Origin: Acinetobacter sp. SAAs474
Lineage (GTDB): Bacteria > Pseudomonadota > Gammaproteobacteria > Pseudomonadales > Moraxellaceae
Reading direction: 5' to 3'
DNA: 64,000 nucleotides
NCBI RefSeq assembly: GCF_032823475.1
Contig: NZ_CP127915.1
Coordinates: forward strand, 2,790,001-2,854,000
Under the pieces are notes generated by a model that saw only the letters and a list, made by a program, of their open reading frames with translations, made no database searches and was not told the origin of the DNA. Shown piece after piece: positions 48,966 through 60,883 of this stretch. The translations under genes and the position numbers were made by a program. Within the stretch, counting starts at the first letter, position 1, and each line of letters starts with the position of its first letter.

Positions 48966-51170
48966 ATGACAGCTAAACCACGTCTTTCTACGTATTGGGT
49001 CACCTGTGCAATTGGACTTGAAACCTTGCTTCAAGAAGAATTACAAGGTCTAGGGATCCAAGACATTGAAATTCTTCCTGGTCGTTTGATTTTCAAAGGC
49101 AGCTTAGAGCATGCCTATCGTGTTTGTATGTGGTCACGTTTAGCCTCCCGAGTGGTATTGCCTATTCATCGCCATGAACTCGAATATCAACATGATGCGC
49201 GTGATGTTGCCGAAGAACTCTATGAAGGCGCAATCAACTTTGACTGGTCTCTAATTTTTGCACCACAAAGTACCTTTGCGATTCGTTTACATGTTGAACG
49301 TGATATTAAGGTCAATACACAGTTTGCGACTTTACGCGTAAAAGATGGTGTCGTTGACTCATTCATGGAAGCCGTCGGTCGTCGTCCAAGTATTGATACC
49401 AAACAACCTGAAATTACATTATACGTACTTGCTGGCAAAACAGCGCATACATATTGTCTTGATTTATCTGGTGATTCTTTACATAAACGTGGCTATCGTC
49501 GTTTTATGACTGATGCACCGATTAAAGAAAACTTAGCCGCGGCAATTTTACAAAAAGCCAAACTCAAAGATTTAAATACCGATATTGTGCTTGATCCTAT
49601 GTGTGGTTCGGGTACGTTTATTATTGAGTCTTTAATGATTTTAACTGACCGTGCACCCGGCTTAGTACGTCGCTTTGGTTTTAATGGCTGGAACGGTCAT
49701 GATCATGATTTATGGATGTCGATTAAAGCTGAAGCGGCAGATCGATATCAAATCGCACGACAACAGCCACTACCTAAATTCTATGCATTTGATGCCGACT
49801 GGGAGGCGATTAAAGCCACCAAGCAAAATATCATTGCAGCTGGTTTTGAAGAATTAATGCCACATATCCAAATTGAAGAACGGACATTGGCAGATTGGCC
49901 AGATTTTCAAGCTGAGGCGAAAACTGCATTTATTGTTACCAATCCACCTTATGGTGAGCGTTTAGGAGAGAAAGCCTCTAACCGAGCATTATACTTGGGT
50001 CTATCCGCACGCTTACAACAATATTTCCCTAATCAATCTGCAGCAGTCATTGCATCACAAATTGAGCAAGCAGATGTTTTAGCTTTTAACCATCCACAAA
50101 CCTTACGTTTAATGAATGGTAAACTACCGATTTATATTCGTCTGGGTCAAATAAAACCGGCAAATGTGCTACGTCCATTTCTTGAAACTTGGCAACCACA
50201 AAGCTTTGAACCTATTGAAGGCGCTACAGACTTCACCAACCGCTTGCAAAAAAATATGCAAAGCTTAAAAAAATGGGCAACCAAAGAAGGTATCTATTGC
50301 TTACGTCTTTATGATGCAGATCTACCAGATTTTAATATTGCTGTAGATTTATATGGCGATCGTTTGCATGTACAAGAATATGCGCCACCAAAATCGATTG
50401 ATCCAGAGAAAGCCAAAAAACGCTTTAATCTTGCTTTAGCCAGTATCCGTGCAGTAACAGGTTTGAATAGAGATGCCATTTTTATTAAAACCCGTGCGCG
50501 CCAAGAAGGTAAAACTCAATATAGCAAACAGAGTAGTGCATCCAAGCGCTTTATTGTACAAGAAGGTCAAGCTAAGATTTTAGTCAACTTAACGGACTAT
50601 CTCGATACAGGTTTATTCCTTGATCATCGTCAGATGCGTTTGCGCATTGCAGCTGAAGCCAAAGGTAAACACTTTCTAAATCTATATAGCTATACCTCTA
50701 CAGCAAGTTTACACGCTGCTTTAGGTGGTGCAGCCAGTACTACGAGTGTCGACTTATCCAACACGTACCTTAATTGGTCTAAAGAAAACTTTGTTTTAAA
50801 TGGCCTAACCGTTGAACATGCTGATGAACAACATCAGTTCTTTGCCAGTGACTGTTTTGAATGGCTTAAAGAAGGTCATGAACAATATGACCTCATTTTT
50901 ATTGATCCACCAACATTCTCTAACTCGAAAAAGTTTTATGGTACTTTTGATGTACAACGAGATCATATCTCACTGATTAAACGTGCAATGAATCGTCTAA
51001 CAACAGAGGGAACCTTATACTTTTCGAATAACTATCGTGGCTTTGAAATGGATGCTGAAATTGAAGCACTATTTCAAGTTCAAGAAATTAGTCATGATAC
51101 CATTGGTGCTGATTTTAAACGTAATCAAAAAATTCACCGTGCATGGAAAATTAATCATCCCCCAGTTTAA
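48966..51170 (+). CDS. rlmKL: Bifunctional 23S rRNA methyltransferase RlmKL
   Basis: The start at the ATG at 48966 is preceded by GGAAC. The 734-residue protein has an N-terminal THUMP-like part and an RlmL (m2G2445) domain with DPMCGSGTFIIE and VTNPPYGERLGE. A C-terminal RlmK (m7G2069) domain follows, with FLDHRQMRLRI, FLNLYSYTSTASLHAALGGA and IFIDPPTFSNSKK. Both activities modify large-subunit rRNA. It is a fused protein as in E. coli. Monocistronic. Confidence 0.96.
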   Translation: MTAKPRLSTYWVTCAIGLETLLQEELQGLGIQDIEILPGRLIFKGSLEHAYRVCMWSRLASRVVLPIHRHELEYQHDARDVAEELYEGAINFDWSLIFAPQSTFAIRLHVERDIKVNTQFATLRVKDGVVDSFMEAVGRRPSIDTKQPEITLYVLAGKTAHTYCLDLSGDSLHKRGYRRFMTDAPIKENLAAAILQKAKLKDLNTDIVLDPMCGSGTFIIESLMILTDRAPGLVRRFGFNGWNGHDHDLWMSIKAEAADRYQIARQQPLPKFYAFDADWEAIKATKQNIIAAGFEELMPHIQIEERTLADWPDFQAEAKTAFIVTNPPYGERLGEKASNRALYLGLSARLQQYFPNQSAAVIASQIEQADVLAFNHPQTLRLMNGKLPIYIRLGQIKPANVLRPFLETWQPQSFEPIEGATDFTNRLQKNMQSLKKWATKEGIYCLRLYDADLPDFNIAVDLYGDRLHVQEYAPPKSIDPEKAKKRFNLALASIRAVTGLNRDAIFIKTRARQEGKTQYSKQSSASKRFIVQEGQAKILVNLTDYLDTGLFLDHRQMRLRIAAEAKGKHFLNLYSYTSTASLHAALGGAASTTSVDLSNTYLNWSKENFVLNGLTVEHADEQHQFFASDCFEWLKEGHEQYDLIFIDPPTFSNSKKFYGTFDVQRDHISLIKRAMNRLTTEGTLYFSNNYRGFEMDAEIEALFQVQEISHDTIGADFKRNQKIHRAWKINHPPV

Positions 51171-51198
51171 TACAAAATTTTTAATTGATTGATAAACT

Positions 51199-51226
51199 AA
51201 AAAACCCGGCAAATGCCGGGTTTTTT
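51199..51226. terminator. Bidirectional terminator between rlmKL and clpB
   Basis: A perfect 12-bp stem, AAAAAACCCGGC / GCCGGGTTTTTT, closes a 4-nt loop (AAAT). T-tracts occur on both strands. It serves the convergent genes. Confidence 0.95.
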
Positions 51227-51237
51227 ATGATGAAAAA

Positions 51238-53817
51238 TTAACTCAATTTAACTTTATCAAAAACCAAATGGCCTTGTTCCGATAAAATCAAAATATTATC
51301 ACCTGGCACAAATTCAGCAGCTAAGATTTTTTGTGCCAAGATATTTTCGATCTGTTGTTGAATAGCACGTTTTAATGGACGTGCACCATATACAGGATCA
51401 AAACCGGCATCAACAAGCTGATCAAATGCAGAGTCATCAATCGTTAAAGTCATTTCTTTTTCAAGCAAACGACCACGTAAACGGTTTAATTGAATATCCG
51501 CAATACCACGAATTTGTGCTTTCTTCAATGAATGGAAAATAACCAGTTCATCGATACGGTTAATAAACTCTGGACGGAAATGCTGACCGACAGCATTCAT
51601 TACAACCGCTCTAACTTCTTCATCTGTTGCATCTTCTCCTAATTCACGTACATCATGTGAACCCAAATTGGAGGTCATCACAATAACGGTATTTTTAAAG
51701 TCAACGACTCGTCCTTGTGAATCCGTTAAACGCCCATCATCCAAAACCTGTAATAAAATATTAAAGACATCTGGATGTGCTTTTTCAACCTCATCAAATA
51801 AAACCACACTATAAGGTTTACGACGTACTGCCTCAGTTAATAAACCACCTTCCTCATAACCTACATAGCCTGGAGGTGCACCGACCAAACGACTAACCGA
51901 GTGTTTTTCCATAAATTCAGACATATCAATACGAATCATGGCATCATCACTGTCAAATAAGAAGCTGGCTAAAGCTTTGGTCAGTTCTGTTTTACCCACA
52001 CCTGTTGGACCAAGGAATAAAAATGAACCGCTTGGACGGTTTGGATCTGATAACCCTGCACGCGAGCGACGAACCGCATTCGATACTGCCACCACCGCTT
52101 CATCCTGACCAACAACACGCTGATGTAAAAATGCTTCCATATGCAGTAATTTTTCACGTTCTCCCTGCATCATTTTAGCAACAGGAATACCTGTTGCAGC
52201 ACTCACAACCTCAGCAATTTCATTGTCTGTTACCTTATTGCGCAGTAACTTAGGCTCTGCTTTTTCCTCTACGACCTCTTCCTCACTTAAACGTTTTTCT
52301 AACTCAGGAATAATGCCATATTGTAATCGCGCCATTTCCGCAAGATCATTCTCACGTTGTGCTTTTTGCATCGCAATACGTGCCTGATCTAATTCGGCTT
52401 GTGTTTGTTGATCACCTTGCAACAAGCGTTTTTCAGCAATCCAAACCTCCTCTAAATCACTATATTCTTTTTCAACTTCAGCAATTTGATTCTCTAAAAG
52501 TGCAACTTCAGCCTTACTGGCAGTATCTTCATCTTTTTTAACTGCTTCTAACTGTAGTTTGAGTTGAATTAAGCGGCGTTCAAGCTTATCTAAAGGTTCT
52601 GGTTTAGAATCAATTTCCATTTTAATTCGTGATGCAGCCTCATCAATCAAATCAATGGCTTTATCAGGTAATTGACGATCGGTAATATAGCGATGAGACA
52701 TTTTTGCTGCAGCAATAATTGCAGAATCTAAAATTTTTACCCCATGATGAACTTGATAACGCTCTTTTAAACCACGTAAAATTGCGATTGTATCTTCTAC
52801 ACTTGGCTCATCGACCAATACTTTTTGAAAACGACGCTCTAATGCAGCATCTTTTTCAATAAATTGTCGATATTCATCTAATGTCGTTGCTCCAACACAA
52901 CGTAATTCACCACGTGCCAATGCAGGTTTTAACATATTGCCTGCATCCATCGCACCATCACCTTTACCTGCACCCACTAACGTGTGCAATTCATCAATAA
53001 ACAAAATGACTTGGCCATCTTGTTTTTCTAAATCTTTTAACACTGCTTTTAAACGTTCTTCAAATTCACCACGATACTTTGCACCGGCTAAAAGTGAACC
53101 CAAATCTAAAGATAGAACACGTTTTCCTTGTAAACTTTCAGGGACTTCACGGTTAATAATACGCTGTGCCAAGCCCTCAACAATCGCTGTTTTACCGACA
53201 CCTGGCTCACCAATCAACACTGGATTATTTTTAGTACGACGTGACAATACCTGAATGGTACGACGTATTTCATCATCTCGACCAATGACTGGATCAAGTT
53301 TTCCTGCAATAGCACGTTCCGTAAGATCTATGGTATATTTATTCAGTGAATCACGTTGATCTTCATGATTATTACTCATGACTTTTTCGTCCCCTCGTAC
53401 TCGATTAATCACATTTTTTAATTGCTCTGTTGTGACACCAACGCTATTTAAAATCGTTTTTGTCGCACCCACCTCAGACAATGCCAAAATCACCCAATCT
53501 GTCGATAAAAACTCATCGCCTGCTTTTTGTGCAAAGCTATCTGCCAGATTAAGGGCTTTTACTGCATCAGGGCTTAAGTGAATATCTCCTGTAGGATTTG
53601 CAATGATTGGAGCATCTTGTAATGCTTGGGTTAATTTAGTTTGTAAGTCTCTTAAATTTGCACCTGCTTGTTGCAATAAACTGATATTGGACGGTTCTTC
53701 CATCAAAGTAATCAGAATATGAAAGCCATCAATTGCAGTGTGGTCTTTACTCATCGCCAATGATTGCGCATCCGAGAGACATTGTTGCAAACGATTGGTA
53801 AATTTTTCAAAGCGCAT
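51238..53817 (-). CDS. clpB: ClpB disaggregase (Hsp100)
   Basis: The 859-residue protein has the Clp N-domain repeats, AAA1 (Walker [18 protein letters not shown], Walker [14 protein letters not shown]), a coiled-coil middle domain (residues about 405-520) and AAA2 ([30 protein letters not shown]). There is no ClpP-binding loop of the ClpA/X type. It re-solubilises aggregated proteins with DnaK. GAGG precedes the ATG. I saw no clear sigma-32 promoter in the AT-rich upstream region. Confidence 0.97.
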   Translation of the reverse strand: MRFEKFTNRLQQCLSDAQSLAMSKDHTAIDGFHILITLMEEPSNISLLQQAGANLRDLQTKLTQALQDAPIIANPTGDIHLSPDAVKALNLADSFAQKAGDEFLSTDWVILALSEVGATKTILNSVGVTTEQLKNVINRVRGDEKVMSNNHEDQRDSLNKYTIDLTERAIAGKLDPVIGRDDEIRRTIQVLSRRTKNNPVLIGEPGVGKTAIVEGLAQRIINREVPESLQGKRVLSLDLGSLLAGAKYRGEFEERLKAVLKDLEKQDGQVILFIDELHTLVGAGKGDGAMDAGNMLKPALARGELRCVGATTLDEYRQFIEKDAALERRFQKVLVDEPSVEDTIAILRGLKERYQVHHGVKILDSAIIAAAKMSHRYITDRQLPDKAIDLIDEAASRIKMEIDSKPEPLDKLERRLIQLKLQLEAVKKDEDTASKAEVALLENQIAEVEKEYSDLEEVWIAEKRLLQGDQQTQAELDQARIAMQKAQRENDLAEMARLQYGIIPELEKRLSEEEVVEEKAEPKLLRNKVTDNEIAEVVSAATGIPVAKMMQGEREKLLHMEAFLHQRVVGQDEAVVAVSNAVRRSRAGLSDPNRPSGSFLFLGPTGVGKTELTKALASFLFDSDDAMIRIDMSEFMEKHSVSRLVGAPPGYVGYEEGGLLTEAVRRKPYSVVLFDEVEKAHPDVFNILLQVLDDGRLTDSQGRVVDFKNTVIVMTSNLGSHDVRELGEDATDEEVRAVVMNAVGQHFRPEFINRIDELVIFHSLKKAQIRGIADIQLNRLRGRLLEKEMTLTIDDSAFDQLVDAGFDPVYGARPLKRAIQQQIENILAQKILAAEFVPGDNILILSEQGHLVFDKVKLS

Positions 53818-54346
53818 TCTTGTTATACCTCATAAATTAAATTTCTTATCTTGATATCTATATGCGTCATATAAAATATTTTTCAACCATATATTTTATA
53901 TTTTTCAAAAAGTTAATTATAAATTGAATAGTTAGAATTCAGTTATAGTATTTGTGTTGATCGTGTTTTTTTCAAGTCATTATCTGTAAATAAATCGTGA
54001 TTTTTATTATTTTTCAACAGATATTATGCAGAGAGCCAAATAGACTAGATTTAATTGCATTCAAAACGATTACAGCATGCAAGAAATCAATTTGTACTAT
54101 TTAAAAAAGAAAATTTTTAACCCTGATCAGCAATCCAACTTGATGCGTTTAGCTATTCAAAACATGATCAATCATTTAAATTAACAACATAATTGTAATG
54201 CCATTCAAATCTGGATACTTCAGACATTATCATCAGTCATACAGCCCAAGCATGTTCAGGCATAAAATCAGTCATCAATAGGGCAAGGTAATTAAAGAGG
54301 CCAATACACGACCAACCCCTCAAATTTACATACTGTTACAATTTGT
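53818..54346. other. 529-bp intergenic region between clpB and the OsmC-family gene
   Basis: It is AT-rich and must contain the clpB promoter. A 35-codon open frame at 54077-54184 (+) starts MQEINLYYLKKK but has no ribosome site. A minor possibility is a small gene; otherwise nothing is seen. Confidence 0.4.
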
Positions 54347-54769
54347 TTATTCAATATCAACTATTTCAAAACCATGGGTAATTTCTACTCCCCCATCAGT
54401 CAACATTCTACTGGCTGAACAGTATTTTTCTGCAGAGAGTTCAATGGCTTTAGCAACCTGCTTCTCTTTAACTGATTGGCCTTTTACCACAAAATGCAAA
54501 TGTATTTTTGTAAAAACTGCAGGAATCGTATCCGCTCGATCTGCATGAATCTCACAAGTGACATCCGTCACATTTTGTCTAGATTTTTTTAATATTGTCA
54601 CGATATCAAATGAAGCACAACCACCAAGTCCCATTAAAATCATTTCCATGGGACGTGGACCACGGTTTTCACCACCATATTCAGCAGATCCATCCATAAT
54701 AATATGATGACCGCTTTCTGATTTTGCCTCAAAAGCAACATTCTCTAGCCAATGAACGCTCGTTTGCAT
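54347..54769 (-). CDS. OsmC/YhfA-family protein
   Basis: The 140-residue protein has both redox-type Cys motifs of the OsmC superfamily (LMGLGGCASFDIV and EKYCSASRML), as in YhfA. The C-terminal GVEITHGFEIVDIE also fits. OsmC enzymes reduce organic hydroperoxides; the YhfA subgroup is of unclear role. It diverges from the Crp/Vfr gene, the same pairing as yhfA-crp in E. coli, which supports the subgroup. Confidence 0.9.
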   Translation of the reverse strand: MQTSVHWLENVAFEAKSESGHHIIMDGSAEYGGENRGPRPMEMILMGLGGCASFDIVTILKKSRQNVTDVTCEIHADRADTIPAVFTKIHLHFVVKGQSVKEKQVAKAIELSAEKYCSASRMLTDGGVEITHGFEIVDIE

Positions 54770-54915
54770 TGCAAGTCCCTAAAAAAAATTATAAATTTAC
54801 AAGGTACCTGTACACTAACATAATTTGAGTTGATAAGGAATTTCATCTCTACTGTGTGACAAGTTCATACTAGGTCTTGTGCGATCTATTATTTATCCAA
54901 TTCGGAACCGTTAGC

Positions 54916-55617
54916 ATGACTTCAAACTTTTCACAACTTAGCACCGATGCGCTGTCTCCAGGTCAACTTCCTGAGTCAGTAAAAGCATTATTAAAACGCG
55001 CATATATTAATCGCTATCCAAAGCGTACAACAATTATTGATGCTGGATCTGAGTCAAAATCTTTATATCTCATATTGAAAGGCTCAGTATCTATTATTCT
55101 TCGTGAAGACGACGATCGTGAAATAGTCGTTGCCTATTTAAATCCAGGGGATTTTTTCGGGGAAATGGGACTTTTTGAAGCAAAACCTCAACGTACTGCT
55201 GAAGTACGTACACGTGAGGTTTGCGAAATTGCAGAAATTACCTATGACAACTTTAATGAATTGTGCAAACAATATCCTGATTTAAGTCATGCGGTATTTG
55301 CGCAACTTGTACGTCGTTTAAAAAATACCACACGCAAAGTAACAGACTTGGCATTTATTGATGTCTCTGGTCGTATTGCGCGTTGTTTAATTGATCTTTG
55401 CGCACAACCAGAAGCAATGATCCTACCTAATGGCCGACAGATCCGTATCACACGTCAAGAAATTGGTCGTATTGTAGGCTGCTCACGAGAGATGGTCGGC
55501 CGTGTTCTTAAAATATTAGAAGAACAAGGTATGATCGAAACAGATGGCAAAGCAATTCTGATCTTTGATACTTCTTTAGACGCCTATTCCAGCACAGCAA
55601 AAACAAAAGTAAACTAA
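54916..55617 (+). CDS. crp: Crp/Vfr-type cAMP receptor transcriptional regulator
   Basis: The start at the ATG at 54916 is preceded by GGAACC. The 233-residue protein has the cyclic-nucleotide domain, with the phosphate cassette GEMGLFEAKPQRTAEV and LYLILKGSVSI. A C-terminal HTH follows, with recognition helix ITRQEIGRIVGCSREMVGRVLKIL. It is probably the cAMP-responsive global regulator, closest to Pseudomonas Vfr. It diverges from an OsmC/YhfA-like gene. An intrinsic terminator follows. Confidence 0.93.
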   Translation: MTSNFSQLSTDALSPGQLPESVKALLKRAYINRYPKRTTIIDAGSESKSLYLILKGSVSIILREDDDREIVVAYLNPGDFFGEMGLFEAKPQRTAEVRTREVCEIAEITYDNFNELCKQYPDLSHAVFAQLVRRLKNTTRKVTDLAFIDVSGRIARCLIDLCAQPEAMILPNGRQIRITRQEIGRIVGCSREMVGRVLKILEEQGMIETDGKAILIFDTSLDAYSSTAKTKVN

Positions 55618-55633
55618 TCCATTATTTTCATTT

Positions 55634-55663
55634 AAAAAGCAAATCACTGTATTTGCTTTTTTT
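55634..55663 (+). terminator. Terminator of crp
   Basis: An 11-bp stem, AAAAAGCAAAT / ATTTGCTTTTT, with a 6-nt loop ends in a T-run, 17 nt after the stop. Confidence 0.9.
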
Positions 55664-55781
55664 ACTTTACTGATATTTAAAAATCATCAATGCTTGTCAT
55701 GAATAATCATTTCTATTTGAATCAAAAATGCTTTACCTTTTAAATTACACAAAATAATCAGCTTTACATAAGGACTAGAGG

Positions 55782-56831
55782 ATGAAGCTTAATCCACTTG
55801 CAGATACCGGTATTTTATTACCCGAAATTTGCTTAGGAACAATGACTTTTGGTGAGCAAAATAGCCAAGTTGAAGCCTTTCAACAACTTGATTATGCACT
55901 TGATCGCGGTTTATTTTTTTGGGATACAGCAGAAATGTATCCTGTCCCACCAAAACCAGAAACACAAGGATCAACCGAACGTATTATTGGCAATTGGCTA
56001 CAGCAACGTGGTGGTCGAGATAAATTATTTTTAGCGTCTAAAATTGCTGGTCCTGGCCAAGGTGGTATTCATATTCGTGATGGCCATACCCGCTTTACGG
56101 CTACAGAAATTACGAGCGCATTGGATGACAGTTTAAGCCGACTACAGACTGATTATATTGATTTATATCAACTTCACTGGCCACAACGCCCGACTAATTT
56201 TTTTGGAAAATTAGGATATAGCAATCAAGAAGCGAATGACCCGCAAGCCATAACTGCTTTGGAAGAGACCTTGGCTGCTCTACATCATGAAATTCAACAA
56301 GGTCGTATCCGCTATATTGGTCTGTCCAATGAAACCCCTTGGGGCACGATGAAATTCTTGCATTTGGCCGAAAAAATGGGACTCGACAAATTTGTTAGCG
56401 TACAAAACCCCTATAATTTACTCAATCGTAGCTATGAAATTGGTATGGCAGAAATTGCCAAATATGAAGGTGTGGGTTTATTGGCTTATTCACCACTGGC
56501 ATTTGGCTACCTAACAGGTAAATTTCGTCATGGTGCACGTCCAGCTCAGGCACGCGTCAGCTTATTTTCTCGTTTTAGCCGCTATAGCAATCCTGAAAGT
56601 GAATGGGCAACAGAACAGTACGCACAATTGGCGGAACAACACAATTTAACACTCACACAACTGGCATTGGCTTTTATCCGCCAACAATTTTTTGTCACAT
56701 CAACCATTATTGGTGCAACCAATTTGACACAATTACAGCAAAATATTGATGCATTTGAAGTCACATTATCTGCTGAAATATTACAAGGTATTGCAGCTAT
56801 ACATCAGCAGCAACCTAACCCAGCGCCTTAA
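55782..56831 (+). CDS. Aldo/keto reductase, Tas-like
   Basis: The 349-residue TIM barrel has the catalytic Asp in FFWDTAEMY with the following Tyr. It also has a Lys in LFLASKIAG, the His in IDLYQLHWPQRP, and a late NADPH-binding TSTIIGATNLTQLQQN. Proximity to E. coli Tas is suggested by the PPKPETQGSTERIIGNWL segment. Substrate unknown; a generic NADPH-dependent carbonyl reductase. It is a single gene that converges on the M48 lipoprotein gene. Confidence 0.9.
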   Translation: MKLNPLADTGILLPEICLGTMTFGEQNSQVEAFQQLDYALDRGLFFWDTAEMYPVPPKPETQGSTERIIGNWLQQRGGRDKLFLASKIAGPGQGGIHIRDGHTRFTATEITSALDDSLSRLQTDYIDLYQLHWPQRPTNFFGKLGYSNQEANDPQAITALEETLAALHHEIQQGRIRYIGLSNETPWGTMKFLHLAEKMGLDKFVSVQNPYNLLNRSYEIGMAEIAKYEGVGLLAYSPLAFGYLTGKFRHGARPAQARVSLFSRFSRYSNPESEWATEQYAQLAEQHNLTLTQLALAFIRQQFFVTSTIIGATNLTQLQQNIDAFEVTLSAEILQGIAAIHQQQPNPAP

Positions 56832-56862
56832 TGCTAACTAAACAGATAACATGATCAGATTT

Positions 56863-56889
56863 GACTGGAGAATAAGCTATTCTCCAGTC
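56863..56889. terminator. Perfect 12-bp hairpin between convergent genes
   Basis: The arms GACTGGAGAATA and TATTCTCCAGTC close a 3-nt loop (AGC). It lies between the aldo/keto reductase and M48 genes. Only weak A/T runs flank it, so it is a U-poor bidirectional terminator candidate. Confidence 0.6.
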
Positions 56890-56929
56890 ATCTAAATAAC
56901 CACTAGAATAAACTCAGCCATCAAGTGAC

Positions 56930-57715
56930 TTAATTACGTTTGACACTTTGATTATAAAGCGCCTGAGCAGCAGGAAGGTTTTGACGCATCGCATCAATAC
57001 GCTGGGTATTTGATGGATGGGTGGATAAAAATGCTGTACCGCCACTGCCACCATCAAGTTTATTCATTTTTTCCCAAAGTGTAATGGCTGCTTGAGGATT
57101 ATACCCAGCCCGCGCCATAAGCAATAAACCACCTTGATCGGCACGACTTTCCAGGCTACGAGAATAGGGTAATCCCACACCAATTTGTGAACCCAGTTGA
57201 GCTGCAGCTGCACCAGCATCTCCCGCACCGACTGCACTCAAGCCAATCCCTAAAGCAATATCAGTTAATGCTTGAGCACCAATTTTTTGTTTAGAATGCT
57301 CTTCTAAGGCATGGACCATTTCATGCCCCATCACGGCAGCAATTTCAGCATTGGTTAGGTTGAGTTTATCAACAATACCGGTATAAAAAACGACTTTACC
57401 ACCCGGTGCAACATAAGCATTGACTTGATTTGATTTTAATACTGCTAACTGCCAATCAAACTTAATACCCGTTTGATTTAACTGATCAGCATAAGGTTTT
57501 AAATTCATAAAAACCGTATTAATACGCTTATAAGTTGCTGATGAAGTATCTAAGGTTTTATTGTTACGTGCTTCATTAATGGTTTTATTAAAACCTTGTG
57601 TTGCAGTCGCATTGAGCGTTGCACTATCAGCACCCACCATATCAGCAAATGTCGTACATCCTGAAATAACAATAACACCTGAAGTACACAATGCCTTTAA
57701 CCATGTATTATTCAT
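56930..57715 (-). CDS. M48-family metallopeptidase lipoprotein (LoiP/YcaL-like)
   Basis: The 261-residue precursor has a lipoprotein signal with lipobox ISGC (Cys at residue 20). The zinc motif is MGHEMVHALEEHSKQ (HExxH), with the distal ligand region SLESRADQGGLLLMARAGYNP. This is the Oma1/LoiP periplasmic M48 group that degrades misfolded envelope proteins. The lipid anchor suggests attachment to an envelope membrane. Single gene. Confidence 0.92.
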   Translation of the reverse strand: MNNTWLKALCTSGVIVISGCTTFADMVGADSATLNATATQGFNKTINEARNNKTLDTSSATYKRINTVFMNLKPYADQLNQTGIKFDWQLAVLKSNQVNAYVAPGGKVVFYTGIVDKLNLTNAEIAAVMGHEMVHALEEHSKQKIGAQALTDIALGIGLSAVGAGDAGAAAAQLGSQIGVGLPYSRSLESRADQGGLLLMARAGYNPQAAITLWEKMNKLDGGSGGTAFLSTHPSNTQRIDAMRQNLPAAQALYNQSVKRN

Positions 57716-57819
57716 TGCTGCACATCTCTCCGCATATCATCTCTATTTATATCCTTGCTATTTTAAATCATATCTAAGCATTGAAAATAGGCACTCTGAT
57801 TTAAAATAACATAAGTGCT

Positions 57820-58134
57820 TTAAAATAACTGATAAAGCAACCAAAATAGCAAACAACCCACATTTAAAGCCAAATAAAAATAATATAGTTTTTTAACTTT
57901 AATTTCGAAAGTTTCATTGTGTCTTTTAAAAAATAAATATGCATTTTGCAATAAAATCAAAGGGACTAAGATACAAGCAATCATTACAGTTAAGCCAATA
58001 AATGCTTGATAAAGATAAGCAGGATTGACATGTTGTAATTGAATGATAATCATCGCCAAAGTCGGCGATCCACCCATTGCAAATAATAATGAATAGAAAA
58101 TTGTTCCAGCGATTGTTTTTTGCATTCCATCCAT
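57820..58134 (-). CDS. Small membrane protein of unknown function
   Basis: The 104-residue protein has three predicted helices: AGTIFYSLLFAMGGSPTLAMI (about 9-29), YQAFIGLTVMIACILVPLIL (about 42-61) and YYFYLALNVGCLLFWLLYQ (about 84-102). Upstream GGATGG may serve the ATG at 58125 as well as the first ATG. I do not recognise the family. It lies between purA and the M48 gene on the same strand. Modest support. Confidence 0.6.
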   Translation of the reverse strand: MDGMQKTIAGTIFYSLLFAMGGSPTLAMIIIQLQHVNPAYLYQAFIGLTVMIACILVPLILLQNAYLFFKRHNETFEIKVKKLYYFYLALNVGCLLFWLLYQLF

Positions 58135-58275
58135 CCATGTTCATTTGGTGTAACTTGGCAGTTATAATCTTTTTATCAATTTAAACATACTCAACTTTTG
58201 TCGTGCTCAAAATAATAAGCATCAGATGAATTATGTCATATATTTTAAATCATACCTCTTACTGGATCACAACAT

Positions 58276-58307
58276 AAAAAAAGCCTCGTTAAAACGAGGC
58301 TTTTTTT
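58276..58307. terminator. Terminator of purA (symmetrical)
   Basis: A perfect 15-bp stem AAAAAAAGCCTCGTT / AACGAGGCTTTTTTT closes an AA loop. On the minus strand it ends in seven T, 12 nt after the purA stop. Confidence 0.95.
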
Positions 58308-58319
58308 ATTTAAAATTTA

Positions 58320-59654
<1,335 letters not shown>

Positions 59655-59716
59655 TCATGCTGTTAAAATTGAAAACATCACTGAAAGACATCTAGATTCT
59701 ATATTTAGTGATGCGA

Positions 59717-60883
59717 TTAAATCTGTTCGATGGTCCACTCACCTGCATGATTCACCAATTGGTGAGTTGCATAAGGTACTGAGTTTAAATCATCATTGCC
59801 TAAAAGCTGAATTACACTTAAGCCTTGTGCACGTAGTGCCGCAATCGCAGCAAGTAATGCAACATCGGTTCCTTTTGGCGCAACAACTTTTTCAATCTGG
59901 TTAACTTTTCCCGCAGATAATGCATATAAATCACATGAAAAGCCTGTTGCTGGACGCGCACGACCAAAATGCTGACCAATTCCATCATAACGGCCACCCT
60001 GTGCCAATGGTGCAGCACGATTTGGTGCATATACGGCATACATTAAACCAGTATGATAATGATACGAGCGTAATTCCACCACATCGAGGCCAATATGTAA
60101 CTCAGGCCAACGCGATTGAATTTCAGTTTGCGTGATAATTAAAGCATCAAAAGCCTGTTTAAATGCCTCATCTGCAAGGATTTCTGCACTTAAATATTGT
60201 TGTAATGCAGCAAGGTCACTTGAATAGCGCCCTAACGTATAAAAATCTGCACCAAACTTAAGGTCTGCAGTAAATGCTGCCAACTCAGGCAAAGCTTTAC
60301 GTTGATATAAATCTGAAAGTTGGCGTTCAACTGCTTTGGTCAAACCTGCATGTTTCACCAAGCTACGGAATAATCCAACATGACCTAAATCAAGATGAAT
60401 TCCATCTGAAAAACCAGCTTTTTCCAACAGACTAATCATGACATCAACCATCTCGACGTCAGCATCAATACTGTCTGAACCAAAAAGTTCTGCACCTAGT
60501 TGTAAAGGTGCTCGTGTGGTATTAAACCCTTGTGGCTTAGTATGTAAAACCGTACCGGCATAACAATAACGTGCTATACCTGCAACTTGATGTACATGCG
60601 CATCAATACGAGCCACTTGCGGTGTCATATCGGCACGCACACCAAGTAAACGACCAGAAAGTTGATCAATTACCTTAAAAGTGGCCAAGTCTAAATCTTG
60701 ATTCGATTCTGAAAGAGAAGATAGAGATTCTATGTATTCGATAAATGGCGTGTACACCAATTGATAACCTCGAGATGCGAGGAAATCTAATGCTTCACGA
60801 CGCAAAGTTTCAATGACTTGCGCTTGCTCTGGTAATACATCAGCTACACCATCAGGTAATAACCATGTCTCTGAAATGGGCAT
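59717..60883 (-). CDS. hisZ: ATP phosphoribosyltransferase regulatory subunit HisZ
   Basis: The 388-residue class II synthetase-like protein has LLPDGVADVLPEQA and VRADMTPQVARIDAHV (motif 2-like). It also has FSDGIHLDLGHVGLFRSL and YTGLMYAVYAPN, ending with a domain rich in ALRAQGLSVIQLLGN. It lacks a tRNA-binding domain, which separates it from HisS. HisZ works with short-form HisG in the first step of histidine synthesis; hisG is not here. It is upstream of purA. An intrinsic terminator sits in its leader. Confidence 0.93.
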   Translation of the reverse strand: MPISETWLLPDGVADVLPEQAQVIETLRREALDFLASRGYQLVYTPFIEYIESLSSLSESNQDLDLATFKVIDQLSGRLLGVRADMTPQVARIDAHVHQVAGIARYCYAGTVLHTKPQGFNTTRAPLQLGAELFGSDSIDADVEMVDVMISLLEKAGFSDGIHLDLGHVGLFRSLVKHAGLTKAVERQLSDLYQRKALPELAAFTADLKFGADFYTLGRYSSDLAALQQYLSAEILADEAFKQAFDALIITQTEIQSRWPELHIGLDVVELRSYHYHTGLMYAVYAPNRAAPLAQGGRYDGIGQHFGRARPATGFSCDLYALSAGKVNQIEKVVAPKGTDVALLAAIAALRAQGLSVIQLLGNDDLNSVPYATHQLVNHAGEWTIEQI

